From NCBI RefSeq assembly GCF_014779555.2, contig NZ_CP094357.1:2356001-2420000 (forward strand): a stretch of 64,000 bases of DNA, written 5' to 3'. This document shows positions 19,244 to 28,816 of the stretch, in pieces. Position numbers and translations under genes: made by a program. Below the pieces are notes generated by a model, which saw only the letters and a list, made by a program, of their open reading frames with translations, searched no databases and was not told where the DNA came from. This DNA comes from Lysobacter capsici (GTDB taxonomy: Bacteria; Pseudomonadota; Gammaproteobacteria; Xanthomonadales; Xanthomonadaceae). The first letter of the stretch is position 1; the number at the start of each line of letters is the position of its first letter.

Positions 19244-19975
19244 ATGCGTTATCGTGCGGCTGTTCTTATCGGCCTTTGGGTCATCGGTCTTCCAGCATGC
19301 ACACGGTCCTCCATGAGCAATGAGCCGTTCGCCAGTCCGACGCTTGCGCCCTTGGCCGATGCCGTGCGCAGCGGCGACGCCGCCGAGATTCGCCGCCAGT
19401 TGCAGAGCGTCGCGCCCGATACGCCGGGCGCCGACGGCACGACCCTGCTGATGCTGGCGATCGCGCAGGGCCACGCGGACAGCGCGCGCGCCTTGCTCGA
19501 AGGCGGCGCGGACCCGAATCGCGCCGGCCCCGACGGCAAGACCCCGGTGCATCTGGCCGCGTTCGCCGACGATCCCGAGTTGCTGCGTATCGTGCTGGCG
19601 CACGGCGGCAAGCCGGACGCGCGCAACACCCAGACCGACGCCACGCCGCTGGAATCGGCCTTGCTGGGCGGCAACCCGACCCAGTTGCGGATCCTGCTCG
19701 ATGCCGGCGCCGATCCGAATCAGGTCGATCGCAACGGCGACACCGCGCTGCATGTGGCGGCGCGCACCAATGCCGGCGCCGCGCTGTTGCTGCTGCTCGA
19801 ACGCGGTGCGAATCCGTTGGCGAACAATTCGCGCGGCGCGTCGTTCCAGTCGTATTACTTCAAGTTCCCGCGCAACGCGCTCAACGAGCGCGCGCTGGCC
19901 GAACGGCGCGCCATCGTGGCCTGGCTGAAGTCGCATGACGTGCCGTTGGAAGCGTCGGTTCAGGCCGATTATTGA
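19244..19975 (+). CDS. Ankyrin-repeat lipoprotein, candidate immunity protein
   Basis: The 243 residues begin with a lipoprotein signal peptide (basic MRYR, hydrophobic core, lipobox LPAC with lipidated Cys near residue 19), placing the protein in the periplasm or on a membrane. At least five ankyrin repeats follow (for example DGTTLLMLAIAQGHADSAR, DGKTPVHLAAF, NGDTALHVAART). The start is 68 bp after the lipase-like gene on the same strand. Ankyrin-repeat lipoproteins often neutralise partner toxins encoded next to them; that function here is an inference from context. An upstream in-frame extension into the lipase gene is rejected because the signal peptide fixes the start. Confidence 0.82.
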   Translation: MRYRAAVLIGLWVIGLPACTRSSMSNEPFASPTLAPLADAVRSGDAAEIRRQLQSVAPDTPGADGTTLLMLAIAQGHADSARALLEGGADPNRAGPDGKTPVHLAAFADDPELLRIVLAHGGKPDARNTQTDATPLESALLGGNPTQLRILLDAGADPNQVDRNGDTALHVAARTNAGAALLLLLERGANPLANNSRGASFQSYYFKFPRNALNERALAERRAIVAWLKSHDVPLEASVQADY

Positions 19976-20362
19976 TCGGCGGAAACGCGGGCGCCGCTGC
20001 TTGCGCGGTCATCGGCGATTGCCGGTTGCGATGGCGAGCGGCGATAAGCCGATCACGGTGATTCCTGTCCCCCCGCGCCGCACGGGTAAGCGGCGTCGCG
20101 GGCTTTGGCCGCTATCGGCCGATGCGCTTTTAGAGAAAGTCCTACGTCGCCGCTGCGCGGCTTGTTAAACGCGTCTTCGCACGATGACGACATCGCATAC
20201 ATGGCGCCGAGCGCAACTGTGTGCGTGGACGCCGCGGATTGTTCCGCTGCGCTGCAGCGGGCATCGACACGAGCGGTACGACGGCGTGGAACGACGCGGA
20301 CGCGCGTTTGTCCGGTCCGAACGCGGCCCGAGCGCCTTCAATCACGAGCAAGGGGCATCAGC
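19976..20362. other. Gene-free stretch
   Basis: No frame with a convincing start or coding composition was seen between the ankyrin lipoprotein and the zinc-ribbon gene. Confidence 0.5.
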
Positions 20363-20566
20363 ATGGAAACCACCATCACCCACTATCGATGCGGCGACTG
20401 CGGTAGCGAACAACTCATCCAGCCCCAGGATCCGCATCCCGACGACATCATCACCTGCGCCCACTGCGGCGCGACCTGGACGGTGCGCGAGGTTCAGGAG
20501 GCCAGCCTGGAAGCGGGAACCCTGGCGGCCATCGACAAGATCGATGAAACCTTCGGCAAGGACTGA
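20363..20566 (+). CDS. Small zinc-ribbon-like hypothetical protein
   Basis: A 67-residue protein with two CxxC knuckles, CGDC and CAHC, separated by 20 residues, as in zinc ribbons. The acidic helical C-terminus (DKIDETFGKD) is soluble. The ATG at 20363 is preceded by AAGGGGC. The frame is open upstream to 20105, but that extension has no zinc-ribbon character or ribosome-binding site. Function unknown; nucleic-acid or protein binding is possible. Confidence 0.7.
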   Translation: METTITHYRCGDCGSEQLIQPQDPHPDDIITCAHCGATWTVREVQEASLEAGTLAAIDKIDETFGKD

Positions 20567-20655
20567 TTGCCGGCGGCGTAGCTTGGACTACGCATGGCCG
20601 TATCGATCCAGTTGCGGCCGAGCCGCGCTCGCGCGATCGCGCGGCGCCGAATCAT

Positions 20656-21708
20656 TCAGGCGACCGACACGCGCCTGATTCGCCGGGGCTTCACGTCCAG
20701 CAGTTCCTTGCGTCGCCGGTGGTGGTGAGTGGCCTGGAACTCATGCAGCACTTCGGTGCAATCGCCGCTGTCGATCGACCAGACCGAAGTGTCGGGCCCA
20801 TGCGCGGCGAAGATCGATCGGCCGTCCGAGAACAAGGCGTGCGGCGCGGCGCTCATCGGCAGTTTGCGGTCGGGCGTCGCGCCTGGCTGGCTCAGGTCGA
20901 TGATGCGTACGCCGGGCGGTGCCGGGTCGCTGGCGAATTCCTCGTCGTTCCAGTTGCTCATGTGGCCCAGCACGACGCGGTCGTCATCGATCCAGCAGGC
21001 CGGAAAATTCCAGTCGTCGCAGTAACTGAGCCAGCGCACGGACGGCCCGTCTTCGGACTCCCAGACATTTTCGATTAACCAAGCCGCGGCATCGAACACG
21101 CGCGGGATGCCGACCGGTTGCCAGGCCCAGCCGTCGTCGAACAGGCGCGATCCGGAGGGATTGGGCTGCAGCCGCCCGTGGAAATAATCGAGGTAATGCG
21201 GCGGCGCTTGGCCGTCGACGTAGGTGGTCGGCCCGCGTTGCGTCAGCAGGGCGCCGGTGCGTGGGTCCGATGCGTCGAGGCGATTCCAGGCGGTGCGATG
21301 GACCACGACCGCGGCGCCGCGCAGCGACAGGAAGCACAGCGAGAACGCAACCGTGTCCGGGTAATAGTCGCCGCCGTCGAGTTTCAGGGTGATCCTGAAA
21401 TCGTCGAGATCGAGCACGAAGCCGTCGCTTCCGCCATCGAAGACGATCGCCGCGAACGCGCCGTCGGCGGACGCGTGCAGCCGCCAGCGCGAAGCGACGC
21501 CGTACCGGCCGTCATCTTCGATCGTCTGCTCGCGCAGAATCACCGTGCCGAGCAAGGCGATCGCGCCCGATTCCAGGTCGATGCATGAAATGCCGCCGGC
21601 GGCGTCGAGGACCAACAGATCGCCGTCCTCGCGTCGGACCTCGACGGCATCGAGCAGATCGGGGCCGGTCCAATCGAGGATCGTTTCAGTTACGGTCATC
21701 CTGTCCAT
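20656..21708 (-). CDS. Hypothetical protein with beta-propeller-like repeats
   Basis: The protein has 350 residues from the ATG at 21708 (GGGCAAG upstream); a second ATG three codons on is also possible. It is cytoplasmic, acidic and rich in Trp/Asp, with repeated short strands such as DGDLLVLDAAGGISCIDLESG and DSGDCTEVLHEF, typical of WD-like or quinoprotein-type propellers. I do not recognise a specific family. It is monocistronic, and the neighbouring genes give no functional clue. Codon usage matches the chromosome. Confidence 0.65.
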   Translation of the reverse strand: MDRMTVTETILDWTGPDLLDAVEVRREDGDLLVLDAAGGISCIDLESGAIALLGTVILREQTIEDDGRYGVASRWRLHASADGAFAAIVFDGGSDGFVLDLDDFRITLKLDGGDYYPDTVAFSLCFLSLRGAAVVVHRTAWNRLDASDPRTGALLTQRGPTTYVDGQAPPHYLDYFHGRLQPNPSGSRLFDDGWAWQPVGIPRVFDAAAWLIENVWESEDGPSVRWLSYCDDWNFPACWIDDDRVVLGHMSNWNDEEFASDPAPPGVRIIDLSQPGATPDRKLPMSAAPHALFSDGRSIFAAHGPDTSVWSIDSGDCTEVLHEFQATHHHRRRKELLDVKPRRIRRVSVA

Positions 21709-22210
21709 TCGTCTTGCCCGATCGCCGGCAAGCCTATACGGAAAAATCGGATTCGTGCCGTGCGTGAACGTGAATGTTTGCCGCGACGCGGCGCATAGGA
21801 TCGCCATGCCGGGCGGGAGATTCGCGCGGCGCGGTCGCGTCATGCAGGCGGATCATTGGGGCCATCGCCATTGAGCTTCACGATACGAATACAGAACGAA
21901 GCTCACCCGGCGGCTGTCGTTGCTTATTCGGTCTCAGCGAAGCCTCACATCAGCCAGTCACGAGTGGTCCGCGACCGCGTTCGGCCGCCGCGTCTAAATC
22001 CGATCCGGCATAAGCACATAACCGCCGGGCGGTCCGCCGCCGGCCGGCGCGCCTTACAATGCCCACGGCCCGCGATCGCACAGGCGATCCGCACAGGCGA
22101 ATCGCGCCGGTGATAGGCTGGCGGCGCTGCATTCCCGCCCAGGTCCGACCTCGCGCCACGGCCCGTAGGGCGTTGTCCTTCCCCGCACCCAAGTGCTTAC
22201 GCGACGGTCC
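21709..22210. promoter_or_regulatory. Upstream region of metNIQ
   Basis: The region contains a TACAAT -10-like box at about 22055 followed by a G/C-rich leader of about 150 nt before metN. I looked for known SAM, SAH or T-box leader motifs and saw none I could defend. No gene is visible here. Confidence 0.35.
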
Positions 22211-23218
22211 ATGATCGAATTCCAGCAGGTCCACAAATCGTTCCGCGTCGGCGGCAACGAGGTTTCGGCGTTGCAACCGCTCGATCTGCGGATCGTCGAA
22301 GGCGAGGTGTTCGGCATCATCGGCCATTCGGGCGCCGGCAAATCCACCCTGATCCGGATGATCAACGGCCTGGAGCGCCCCAGCGGCGGCCGCCTGCTGG
22401 TCGACGGCGAGGACCCGAGCGTGCTCGACCCCGCCGGGCTGCGCGCGCTGCGCCGGCGCATCGGCATGATCTTCCAGCATTTCAATCTGCTGTCCTCGCG
22501 CACGGTCGCGGCGAACGTGGCGTTTCCGCTCGAACTGGCCGGCACGCCGCAGGGCGAAATCGCCAGCCGCGTCGCCGAGCTGCTGGCGCGCGTGGGCCTG
22601 AACGATCACGCCAACAAATACCCCGCGCAATTGTCCGGCGGGCAGAAACAACGCGTCGGCATCGCCCGCGCGCTGGCCTGCCGGCCGCGCATCCTGCTGT
22701 GCGACGAAGCCACCAGCGCGCTCGATCCGCAGACCACCGCCTCGGTGCTGGCGCTGCTGGCGCAGATCAACCGCGAGCTCGGGCTCACCATCGTGCTGAT
22801 CACCCACGAGATGGAAGTCATCCGCCGGGTCTGCGACCGCGTCGCCGTGCTCGACGCCGGCCATCTGGTCGAAAGCGGCACGGTCGCCGACGTGTTCCTG
22901 CATCCGCGCCATCCGACCACGCGCCGCTTCGTGTCCGAAGCCGAGCACGTCAACGAAGGCGCGCTGCACAGCGATTTCGCCGCGGTCGCCGGGCGCCTGT
23001 TGCGCCTGACCTTCCTCGGCCAGCACACCTACGAGCCGCTGCTCGGCCGCATCGCGCGCGAGACCGGGGTCGACTACAACATCCTCGCCGGCCGCATCGA
23101 CCGCATCAAGGACATGCCGTATGGGCAACTCACCATCTCCCTGGTCGGCGGCGACAGCGACGCGGCGATCGCGGCGTTGAACGCGGCCGGCGTGCATATC
23201 GAGGAGATCGCGCGATGA
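22211..23218 (+). CDS. metN: Methionine ABC transporter ATP-binding protein MetN
   Basis: Cytoplasmic ATPase of the D-methionine/L-methionine importer. The 335 residues from ATG 22211 show Walker [10 protein letters not shown], signature LSGGQKQR, Walker [14 protein letters not shown] and H-loop ITHE, plus the C-terminal ACT-like NIL domain (about 255-335) that binds methionine for feedback inhibition. A GTG/TTG-type start at 22193 would add six residues. The stop overlaps the metI ATG. Confidence 0.95.
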   Translation: MIEFQQVHKSFRVGGNEVSALQPLDLRIVEGEVFGIIGHSGAGKSTLIRMINGLERPSGGRLLVDGEDPSVLDPAGLRALRRRIGMIFQHFNLLSSRTVAANVAFPLELAGTPQGEIASRVAELLARVGLNDHANKYPAQLSGGQKQRVGIARALACRPRILLCDEATSALDPQTTASVLALLAQINRELGLTIVLITHEMEVIRRVCDRVAVLDAGHLVESGTVADVFLHPRHPTTRRFVSEAEHVNEGALHSDFAAVAGRLLRLTFLGQHTYEPLLGRIARETGVDYNILAGRIDRIKDMPYGQLTISLVGGDSDAAIAALNAAGVHIEEIAR

Positions 23219-23898
23219 CGCCGAACACCGGTTGGTTCGCCCATCTCGACGCGGGCAAGTGGGCCGAGATCGGCCAGGCCACGCTCGACACCTTGCTGAT
23301 GCTGGCCGGCGCGTTGCCGCTGACCCTGGCGATCGGCCTGCCGCTGGGCATCGCCTTGTTCCTGACCGCGCCGCGTCAGTTGCGCGCGCAGCCGCGCCTA
23401 TACGCCGCGCTGTCGTTGGTCATCAATATTCTGCGCTCGGTGCCGTTCATCATCTTGATGATCGTGATGATCCCGTTGACCTTGTCGGTCATGGGCACCT
23501 CGCTCGGCGTGCGCGGCGCGATCCTGCCGCTGGTCATCGGCGCGGCGCCGTTCTACGCGCGCCTGGTCGAGACCGCGCTGCGCGAAGTCGATCGCGGCAT
23601 CATCGAGGCCTGCCAGGCGATGGGCGCGACCACCCGCCAGATCGTGCTGCGCGCGTTGTTGCCCGAGGCCTTGCCGGGGTTGATCGCCGGCGCCACCGTC
23701 ACCACCGTGGCCTTGATCGGTTATACCGCCATGGGCGGCGCGATCGGCTCCGGCGGGCTGGGCGATCTGGCCTACCGCGACGGCTATCTGCGCTCGCATA
23801 CCGACGTGGCGTTCGTGACGGTGCTGTTGTTGCTGCTGCTGGTGCAGGCGCTGCAGACCCTGGGCGACAAGCTGGTCGCGCGTTTCAGCCGCCGCTGA
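23215..23898 (+). CDS. metI: Methionine ABC transporter permease MetI
   Basis: A 227-residue inner-membrane permease with about five TM helices and the EAA loop variant [22 protein letters not shown], which contacts the ATPase. The ATG at 23215 overlaps the metN stop (ATGA), indicating translational coupling. A longer in-frame extension inside metN is rejected. The C-terminus reads [14 protein letters not shown], usual for the family. Confidence 0.94.
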   Translation: MTPNTGWFAHLDAGKWAEIGQATLDTLLMLAGALPLTLAIGLPLGIALFLTAPRQLRAQPRLYAALSLVINILRSVPFIILMIVMIPLTLSVMGTSLGVRGAILPLVIGAAPFYARLVETALREVDRGIIEACQAMGATTRQIVLRALLPEALPGLIAGATVTTVALIGYTAMGGAIGSGGLGDLAYRDGYLRSHTDVAFVTVLLLLLLVQALQTLGDKLVARFSRR

Positions 23899-23932
23899 GC
23901 CCGCATCACATCATTCGAAAGAGGATTACCCG

Positions 23933-24724
23933 ATGAAAAAGCTTCTTGCGCTGTTGCTGCTCGCCACCGTCGGGCTCGGCGGCTGCGGTTCGTCCGGCAC
24001 GGCGTCGTCGAAACTCACCGTCGCGGCCACCGCGGTGCCGCACGCGGAGATCCTCGAAGTGGTCAAGCCGTTGCTGGCCAAGGAGGGCGTCGAGCTCGAC
24101 GTGCGCGTGTTCAACGACTATGTGCAGCCCAACGACCAGGTCGCGCAGAAGCTCATCGACGTGAGCTATTTCGAGACCGAGCCGTATCTGAACGCTTACA
24201 ACAAGAGCCGCGGCACCCAGCTGACCACCATCGTCGGCGTGCATATCGAGCCGTTCGGCGCGTACTCGCGCAAGTTCAAGTCGCTGCAGGAGCTGCCCAG
24301 CGGCGCCGACGTGGCGATCCCGAACGACCCGAGCAACAACAGCCGCGCGCTGATCCTGCTGCACAAGGCCGGGGTGATCCAGTTGCGCGATCCGACCGAT
24401 TCGCTGGCGACGCTGCGCGACATCACCTCCAACCCGAAGCAGCTCAAGTTCCGCGAACTCGACTCGGCGATGCTGCCGCGCGTGCTCAGCCAGGTCGACC
24501 TGGCCTTGATCAATACCAACTACGCGCTCGACGCGGGCCTGGACCCTACCAAGGATGCGCTGGCGATCGAGGGCTCCGATTCGCCGTACGTGAACTTCCT
24601 GGTCGGCCGTCCCGACAACCTCAAGGACCCGCGCGTGCTCAAGCTGGCGGCCGCGCTGACCAGCCCGCAGGTCAAGGACTTCATCACCAAGAAATACCGC
24701 GGCGCGGTGTTGCCGGCGTTCTGA
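23933..24724 (+). CDS. metQ: Methionine-binding lipoprotein MetQ (NlpA family)
   Basis: Periplasmic substrate-binding component of the importer. The 263 residues have a lipoprotein signal (MKKLLALLLLATVGLGGC, lipobox LGGC). A NlpA-type domain follows with VAATAVPHAEILE, FNDYVQPN, SYFETEPYLNAYN and INTNYALDAG. It is 34 bp after metI with AAAGAGG upstream. With metN and metI it forms a complete uptake system. Confidence 0.95.
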   Translation: MKKLLALLLLATVGLGGCGSSGTASSKLTVAATAVPHAEILEVVKPLLAKEGVELDVRVFNDYVQPNDQVAQKLIDVSYFETEPYLNAYNKSRGTQLTTIVGVHIEPFGAYSRKFKSLQELPSGADVAIPNDPSNNSRALILLHKAGVIQLRDPTDSLATLRDITSNPKQLKFRELDSAMLPRVLSQVDLALINTNYALDAGLDPTKDALAIEGSDSPYVNFLVGRPDNLKDPRVLKLAAALTSPQVKDFITKKYRGAVLPAF

Positions 24725-24811
24725 GCCGCGGCGTTGTTGGTGGTGCCGATGTCAGTTTCAACCGCGATGCGGTTGGCGATATCGGGAGCAGCGCGAAGCT
24801 CCGAGGTTTTT

Positions 24812-24839
24812 TGTGGGCGGGGCCGAAGCCCCGCCCACA
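24812..24839. other. Strong hairpin between convergent genes
   Basis: A 12-bp perfect stem (TGTGGGCGGGGC / GCCCCGCCCACA) with a CGAA tetraloop lies between the ends of metQ and the VOC gene. No T-run follows it on either strand, so it may be a Rho-assisted or mRNA-protecting hairpin rather than a classical terminator. Confidence 0.6.
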
Positions 24840-24849
24840 CAAGCAAGCC

Positions 24850-25260
<411 letters not shown>

Positions 25261-25297
25261 GGTCGTCGTCCTGTGTGTGGTGGGGCGAGACGTCATG

Positions 25298-25741
25298 CTA
25301 GGTCGAGCCGCCGCCGGGCGCTTCTCGATTCCTGATCGGTCGCGCCACCTGCTTCGCCACGCACGGCGGCAGGCCCTCGCTCGCGCGTTCCGCCCGCTGT
25401 TTGTAGACGCTGGGCGCCACCCCGACCAGTTCGGTGAAGCGGGTGCTGAAAGTGCCCAGCGATGAGCAGCCGACTTCGAAGCAGACCTCGGTGACGCTGA
25501 GGTCGCCGCGGTCGAGCAGCGCCATCGCGCGCTCGATGCGCCGGGTCATCAGATAGGAATAGGGCGATTCGCCGTAGGCGAGGCGGAACTGGCGGCTCAG
25601 ATGCCCGGCCGACATGCCCACGCCGCTGGCGAGCGCCTCGACGTCCAGCGGTTGCGCGTAGTCGCGGTCGATCCGGTCGCGGACGCGGCGCAGCCGCGCG
25701 AGATCGCGCAGGTACACGGCTTCGGTGGGCGGGCAGGTCAT
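25298..25741 (-). CDS. AraC family transcriptional regulator
   Basis: The 147 residues consist mainly of an AraC-type double helix-turn-helix (about 18-120), with ALASGVGMSAGHLSRQFR (first HTH), SVTEVCFEVGCSSLGTFSTRF (second HTH) and VGVAPSVYK. There is no separate ligand-binding domain, and the tail is Arg/Pro-rich. The ATG at 25741 is chosen; a GTG at 25768 is an alternative. The VOC gene lies 37 bp downstream, so both are probably co-transcribed. Confidence 0.82.
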   Translation of the reverse strand: MTCPPTEAVYLRDLARLRRVRDRIDRDYAQPLDVEALASGVGMSAGHLSRQFRLAYGESPYSYLMTRRIERAMALLDRGDLSVTEVCFEVGCSSLGTFSTRFTELVGVAPSVYKQRAERASEGLPPCVAKQVARPIRNREAPGGGST

Positions 25742-25956
25742 CGGCGCGATCGTGCCATGTCGCGCCACAGGTGCCTAGCACCGTGGCGATACGCGCTCGT
25801 GCTTTGCCGGTTGCGTTTCACAAGTCGGTCGGCGCGCGCGTTATCCCGGGCAAGCCGTTGCGCGCTCGCCGATTCGCATCCGTCGATGCGTGGTGTTGCG
25901 CGGCGTCTTCGATCGCCGACTTCATCACCCGACCCACGCCTCGACAAGGAACCCGT

Positions 25957-26769
25957 ATGAGCAGAATCATCTACACCGGCGCGCCCGGCAATCCTCGCTG
26001 GAGCACGGACCAGCCGATGTTCACCACCACCCAATACCAGGCCGGCGCGCTGGCGGTCCGGCAGGCCACCACCTTCGCCGGCACCTGCGCGTCGGCGGTG
26101 CTCGGGCCGGATCTGATCATGCCGGGACAGCAGGGCAGCAATGTGCCGACCGCGACGGGCGCGCCGTGGGATCGCCTGCTCAACGGCGGGCCGCCGGTCA
26201 CGTTCGTGCAGGACGGCACGTACGTCTGGATTCGCGGCCATCTGGTCAACGGACGCTGGGCCGGGCCCGGCGGCTCCTGGAACAACCTGGTGCCGCTCAC
26301 CGGCGTGGCCAACTCCAATCACGCGACGGTCGAAAGCTATATCGACGCCTATCTCGCGGCGAGCCATCAGTACGAGCACAGCGGCCAGCGCGACGCGTGG
26401 TACGGCGTCTACTACTGCGTGCAGGCCTCGGCGAGCCCGTTCTCGCACCCGGCGACGACCAACAACCAGAACCTGTATTCGTACGCGCCGGAATTCATCC
26501 GCATCCGCTGGCGCGCGGTGCGGATAGCCAAGCCGGTCAATGTGTCGCCTCAGGTCGCCGCGGCGAACATCGGCAATTACCCGCGACTGGCGGTGCCGGC
26601 CTTCCCGCCGGGTTTCGTGCGCCCCGCGTTGCCGCCGGCCATGAACGGCCGCCAGGCGCTGCCCGCCGGCAACGTCGCCGGAGGCGCGGTGCTCGGCGCG
26701 CCGCCGGCCACTTTCCCGGGCGCGCAGGGCAATGGCTTCGACGGCGAGATCGAGATCCATCAAAGTTGA
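25957..26769 (+). CDS. Hypothetical protein with His-Me-finger nuclease-like motif
   Basis: The 270 residues start at ATG 25957, preceded by AAGGA. There is no signal peptide. The core contains IRGHLVNGRWAG (Arg93-Gly94-His95) and 14 residues later WNNLVPLTGVANSNH (Asn109-Asn110), the order of the RGH and NN elements in DNA/RNA non-specific endonucleases and some secreted toxin nucleases. The usual acidic residue before RGH is Ile. The C-terminal 60 residues are Pro/Ala/Gly-rich and low-complexity. Toxin or nuclease function is an inference; no immunity gene is obvious beside it. Confidence 0.6.
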   Translation: MSRIIYTGAPGNPRWSTDQPMFTTTQYQAGALAVRQATTFAGTCASAVLGPDLIMPGQQGSNVPTATGAPWDRLLNGGPPVTFVQDGTYVWIRGHLVNGRWAGPGGSWNNLVPLTGVANSNHATVESYIDAYLAASHQYEHSGQRDAWYGVYYCVQASASPFSHPATTNNQNLYSYAPEFIRIRWRAVRIAKPVNVSPQVAAANIGNYPRLAVPAFPPGFVRPALPPAMNGRQALPAGNVAGGAVLGAPPATFPGAQGNGFDGEIEIHQS

Positions 26770-26871
26770 GTCCGGGCGCGCGGCGGCGATGCGTGGAGCG
26801 AAGCGGCGATGCGAGGTCGCGGGCGCGAATGCCCGCGCGTTTGCCGGGCTGGCGCAGATACCGATACTTGA

Positions 26872-27279
26872 TTGGATGAATCGCTACTTCTCGACAGCGC
26901 CATCCTCGATGAAGGATCGATCCGGCTGGATCGGAACGACGCATTCGTACCGTGGAAGATCGAGCCGGCCGAACACGGCTTGCAGGCCAGCCGCATCCTG
27001 TTCGACTTCAGCCTTGGCTTCGACCGCGCCGTCAACAACGCCGTTCGCCGTCGCATCGTCTTCAAGGCGAACTTCGATGGATTGATCGCCGATGTGATTC
27101 TGCGCTCGGGCAAGTGCCGTGAAGTGGAGCGCGCGGAGTTCGAGCGGGTCCAGGCCTGCCTGGACGACAAATCGCTGCAGCTGGAAAAGATCAAGCGGCG
27201 CAGGCGCGTTGTCGAAATCGAACACGGGATGGGCGAGGCACCGTTGCCCTGGCGCTTGGCGCCGATCGCGGCGAATCGC
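26872..27279 (+). pseudogene. Coding-like stretch without proper start or stop (gene remnant)
   Basis: From 26872 the forward frame shows clear third-position GC bias and natural composition (for example LFDFSLGFDRAVNN and FKANFDGLIADVILRSG) for about 135 codons. It begins at a TTG directly after an in-frame TGA, has no ribosome-binding site, and then runs without stop through the antisense of the next gene. This looks like the surviving middle of a disrupted gene. A reverse-strand frame (26884-27225) is also open but has weaker codon bias. I do not recognise the family. Confidence 0.4.
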
Positions 27280-27693
27280 TTAAGCGCTGTCTTGCGAAGG
27301 CTGCCGCCGATGTTTCAGTTTCAGCGCCCAGGTGGCTCCGAGCCAGCCTTGCAGCGGCAGGCTAAGCAGCAGACCGATGCAGAACCATCGCGGAAAGTCG
27401 CCGCCCAGTTGCGTCACCGCATACACGGCGGCGAGCAGCAAGGCCGCGAAACAGACCAGCGCATGGCGTCGCGGGGCCGTGGGCGCACAGCAGGTCGCGG
27501 CCGCGATCGCGGCGGTGCCGCCGGCGATCGTCCAGGCCATATCCCAGGCCAGGCGACCGGTGCCGCCCGCCGGAAAACCGAGCCACGGCGCCAGCGCGCC
27601 GCCGATGAGGTTGACCGATATCAGCGCGAGCACGGCCGCGCCCATGGCCAGCAACGAGCCCAGGATCAGCCACGCGAAACGTTTGAACGACAT
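27280..27693 (-). CDS. Hypothetical inner-membrane protein
   Basis: A 137-residue protein with about four hydrophobic segments (7-30, 47-66, 78-95, 103-120) and a basic C-terminus. The ATG at 27693 has GAGGTGGC just upstream. No conserved motif was recognised. It is monocistronic, and its 3' end abuts the coding remnant at 26872-27279. Confidence 0.7.
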   Translation of the reverse strand: MSFKRFAWLILGSLLAMGAAVLALISVNLIGGALAPWLGFPAGGTGRLAWDMAWTIAGGTAAIAAATCCAPTAPRRHALVCFAALLLAAVYAVTQLGGDFPRWFCIGLLLSLPLQGWLGATWALKLKHRRQPSQDSA

Positions 27694-27875
27694 GCCACCT
27701 CGATGAGAGTTCGGTTGCCGCGGGCGATGGCGCGGACGGCCGCGCTCGGCCCGCGAGCGCTCGCTGCGCGGTGAACTCTATCGCAACGCAAGGCCGGTGG
27801 AACCGGTCCGGCGGCCTGGCTCAAGGCGTCGGGCGAGTACGGCGATCGTTGCGTCGTGCTTGCGGCTCGACGCAG

Positions 27876-28118
27876 CTAGGGCGCATACACATCCATCGAC
27901 CAGTAGGTCACCGCTTCGAAATCGTTGACGTACACGCCGGCCGATTTGGGCCGCAGCACCACGCCGCGGGTATCGCGAATCTGCAGCGACAGCTGCCTGA
28001 TCTGTTCGCTGCCGTCGGGCAGGGTGGTGACATCGACCTGACGGATGCAGGTGAGCTGGCAAGGCCAGCCGTTCGAGTTCACCGCCGAGATGGTCCAGCC
28101 TGAGTTCCTGATGGCCAT
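27876..28118 (-). CDS. Small hypothetical protein
   Basis: An 80-residue soluble protein, probably beta-rich (NGWPCQLTCIRQVDVTTL then RGVVLRPKSAGVYVNDFEAV), with no signal peptide. The frame has normal coding bias. The gene for a small membrane protein lies 36 bp upstream on the same strand, so they may form an operon. No family recognised. Confidence 0.62.
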   Translation of the reverse strand: MAIRNSGWTISAVNSNGWPCQLTCIRQVDVTTLPDGSEQIRQLSLQIRDTRGVVLRPKSAGVYVNDFEAVTYWSMDVYAP

Positions 28119-28154
28119 GGGCCTCCGGGATGCAGCTGTGTGTGGGTTGGGAGG

Positions 28155-28433
28155 CTAGGCGCGAGCTTGGCCCAGCCGCAGGAACGCCGAGAAACCGACA
28201 TACGACCAGAACACGACGACCACGCCGAGCCAGGCGAAACCCCAGGCGAAGCAATCGCCGGCGAACGCGAGGAAGGGAAACGAATTGCCCGGGTATTGTT
28301 GCTGGAGCAGGGTCGGCCAGACTTCCTTGGTCCAGAACGAAAGACAGGTCGAAACCCCGAGCCACATCGGAAACAGCCATCCCGCCGACAGCAATGCGAC
28401 CACGGCGCTGACGATGGTGGTTCGCGTCTTCAT
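28155..28433 (-). CDS. Small hypothetical membrane protein
   Basis: 92 residues with an N-terminal hydrophobic segment (about 7-30, signal-anchor type) and a second one near 55-82 (WGFAWLGVVVVFWSYVGF). The ATG at 28433 follows a GAAGCTCCTGG-type complement on the plus strand, giving an AGGAGC site. Function unknown. Confidence 0.65.
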   Translation of the reverse strand: MKTRTTIVSAVVALLSAGWLFPMWLGVSTCLSFWTKEVWPTLLQQQYPGNSFPFLAFAGDCFAWGFAWLGVVVVFWSYVGFSAFLRLGQARA

Positions 28434-28816
28434 GGCGAAGCTCCTGGTGGCGATGCGCGTTGCCCGGCAGGCGCGCGATGCGCCGGGTCCGGATCGCTTC
28501 GACGGCGCGCGCCCGCCGGTCGAAGCGTCGGCGATCGCTCGCTTGCGCAGAGCGTAAACCCCAGGCCGACGGCTTGGAAGGTCGTCAACGATCCACCGCT
28601 GTGACCGGCGTCGCTGTAGCCATCGGCGACGGCGCGGCAGTGTCGTCGACGGACCGGTCGCGGCCCGCGTTTGCGCGTTCGGCGGGGCGCGCAGCGGTCG
28701 CGTTCGCGACGTTCCGCGGGTCGAGCACCGTGCAACGGATGGCGGCGGCGGTGGCTAGCACGGCGATGCGCCCGGCACGGGCCGCGAACGCGGTCGCGGC
28801 ATTGGCGAGCGCGGCT
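28434..28816. other. Gene-free stretch
   Basis: G/C-rich sequence with open frames on both strands that lack ribosome-binding sites and recognisable protein patterns. No feature assigned. Confidence 0.5.

Noticed and set aside
22000-22210. SAM- or SAH-type riboswitch before metN
   Set aside because: No conserved core motif could be matched by eye; only a generic -10 box is visible.
24812-24839. Classical bidirectional terminator after metQ
   Set aside because: The stem is perfect but no T-run follows it on either strand, so it was listed only as a hairpin.
26884-27225. Reverse-strand 113-codon gene
   Set aside because: The forward frame over the same bases has the stronger position-specific GC pattern; the reverse frame has no ribosome-binding site.
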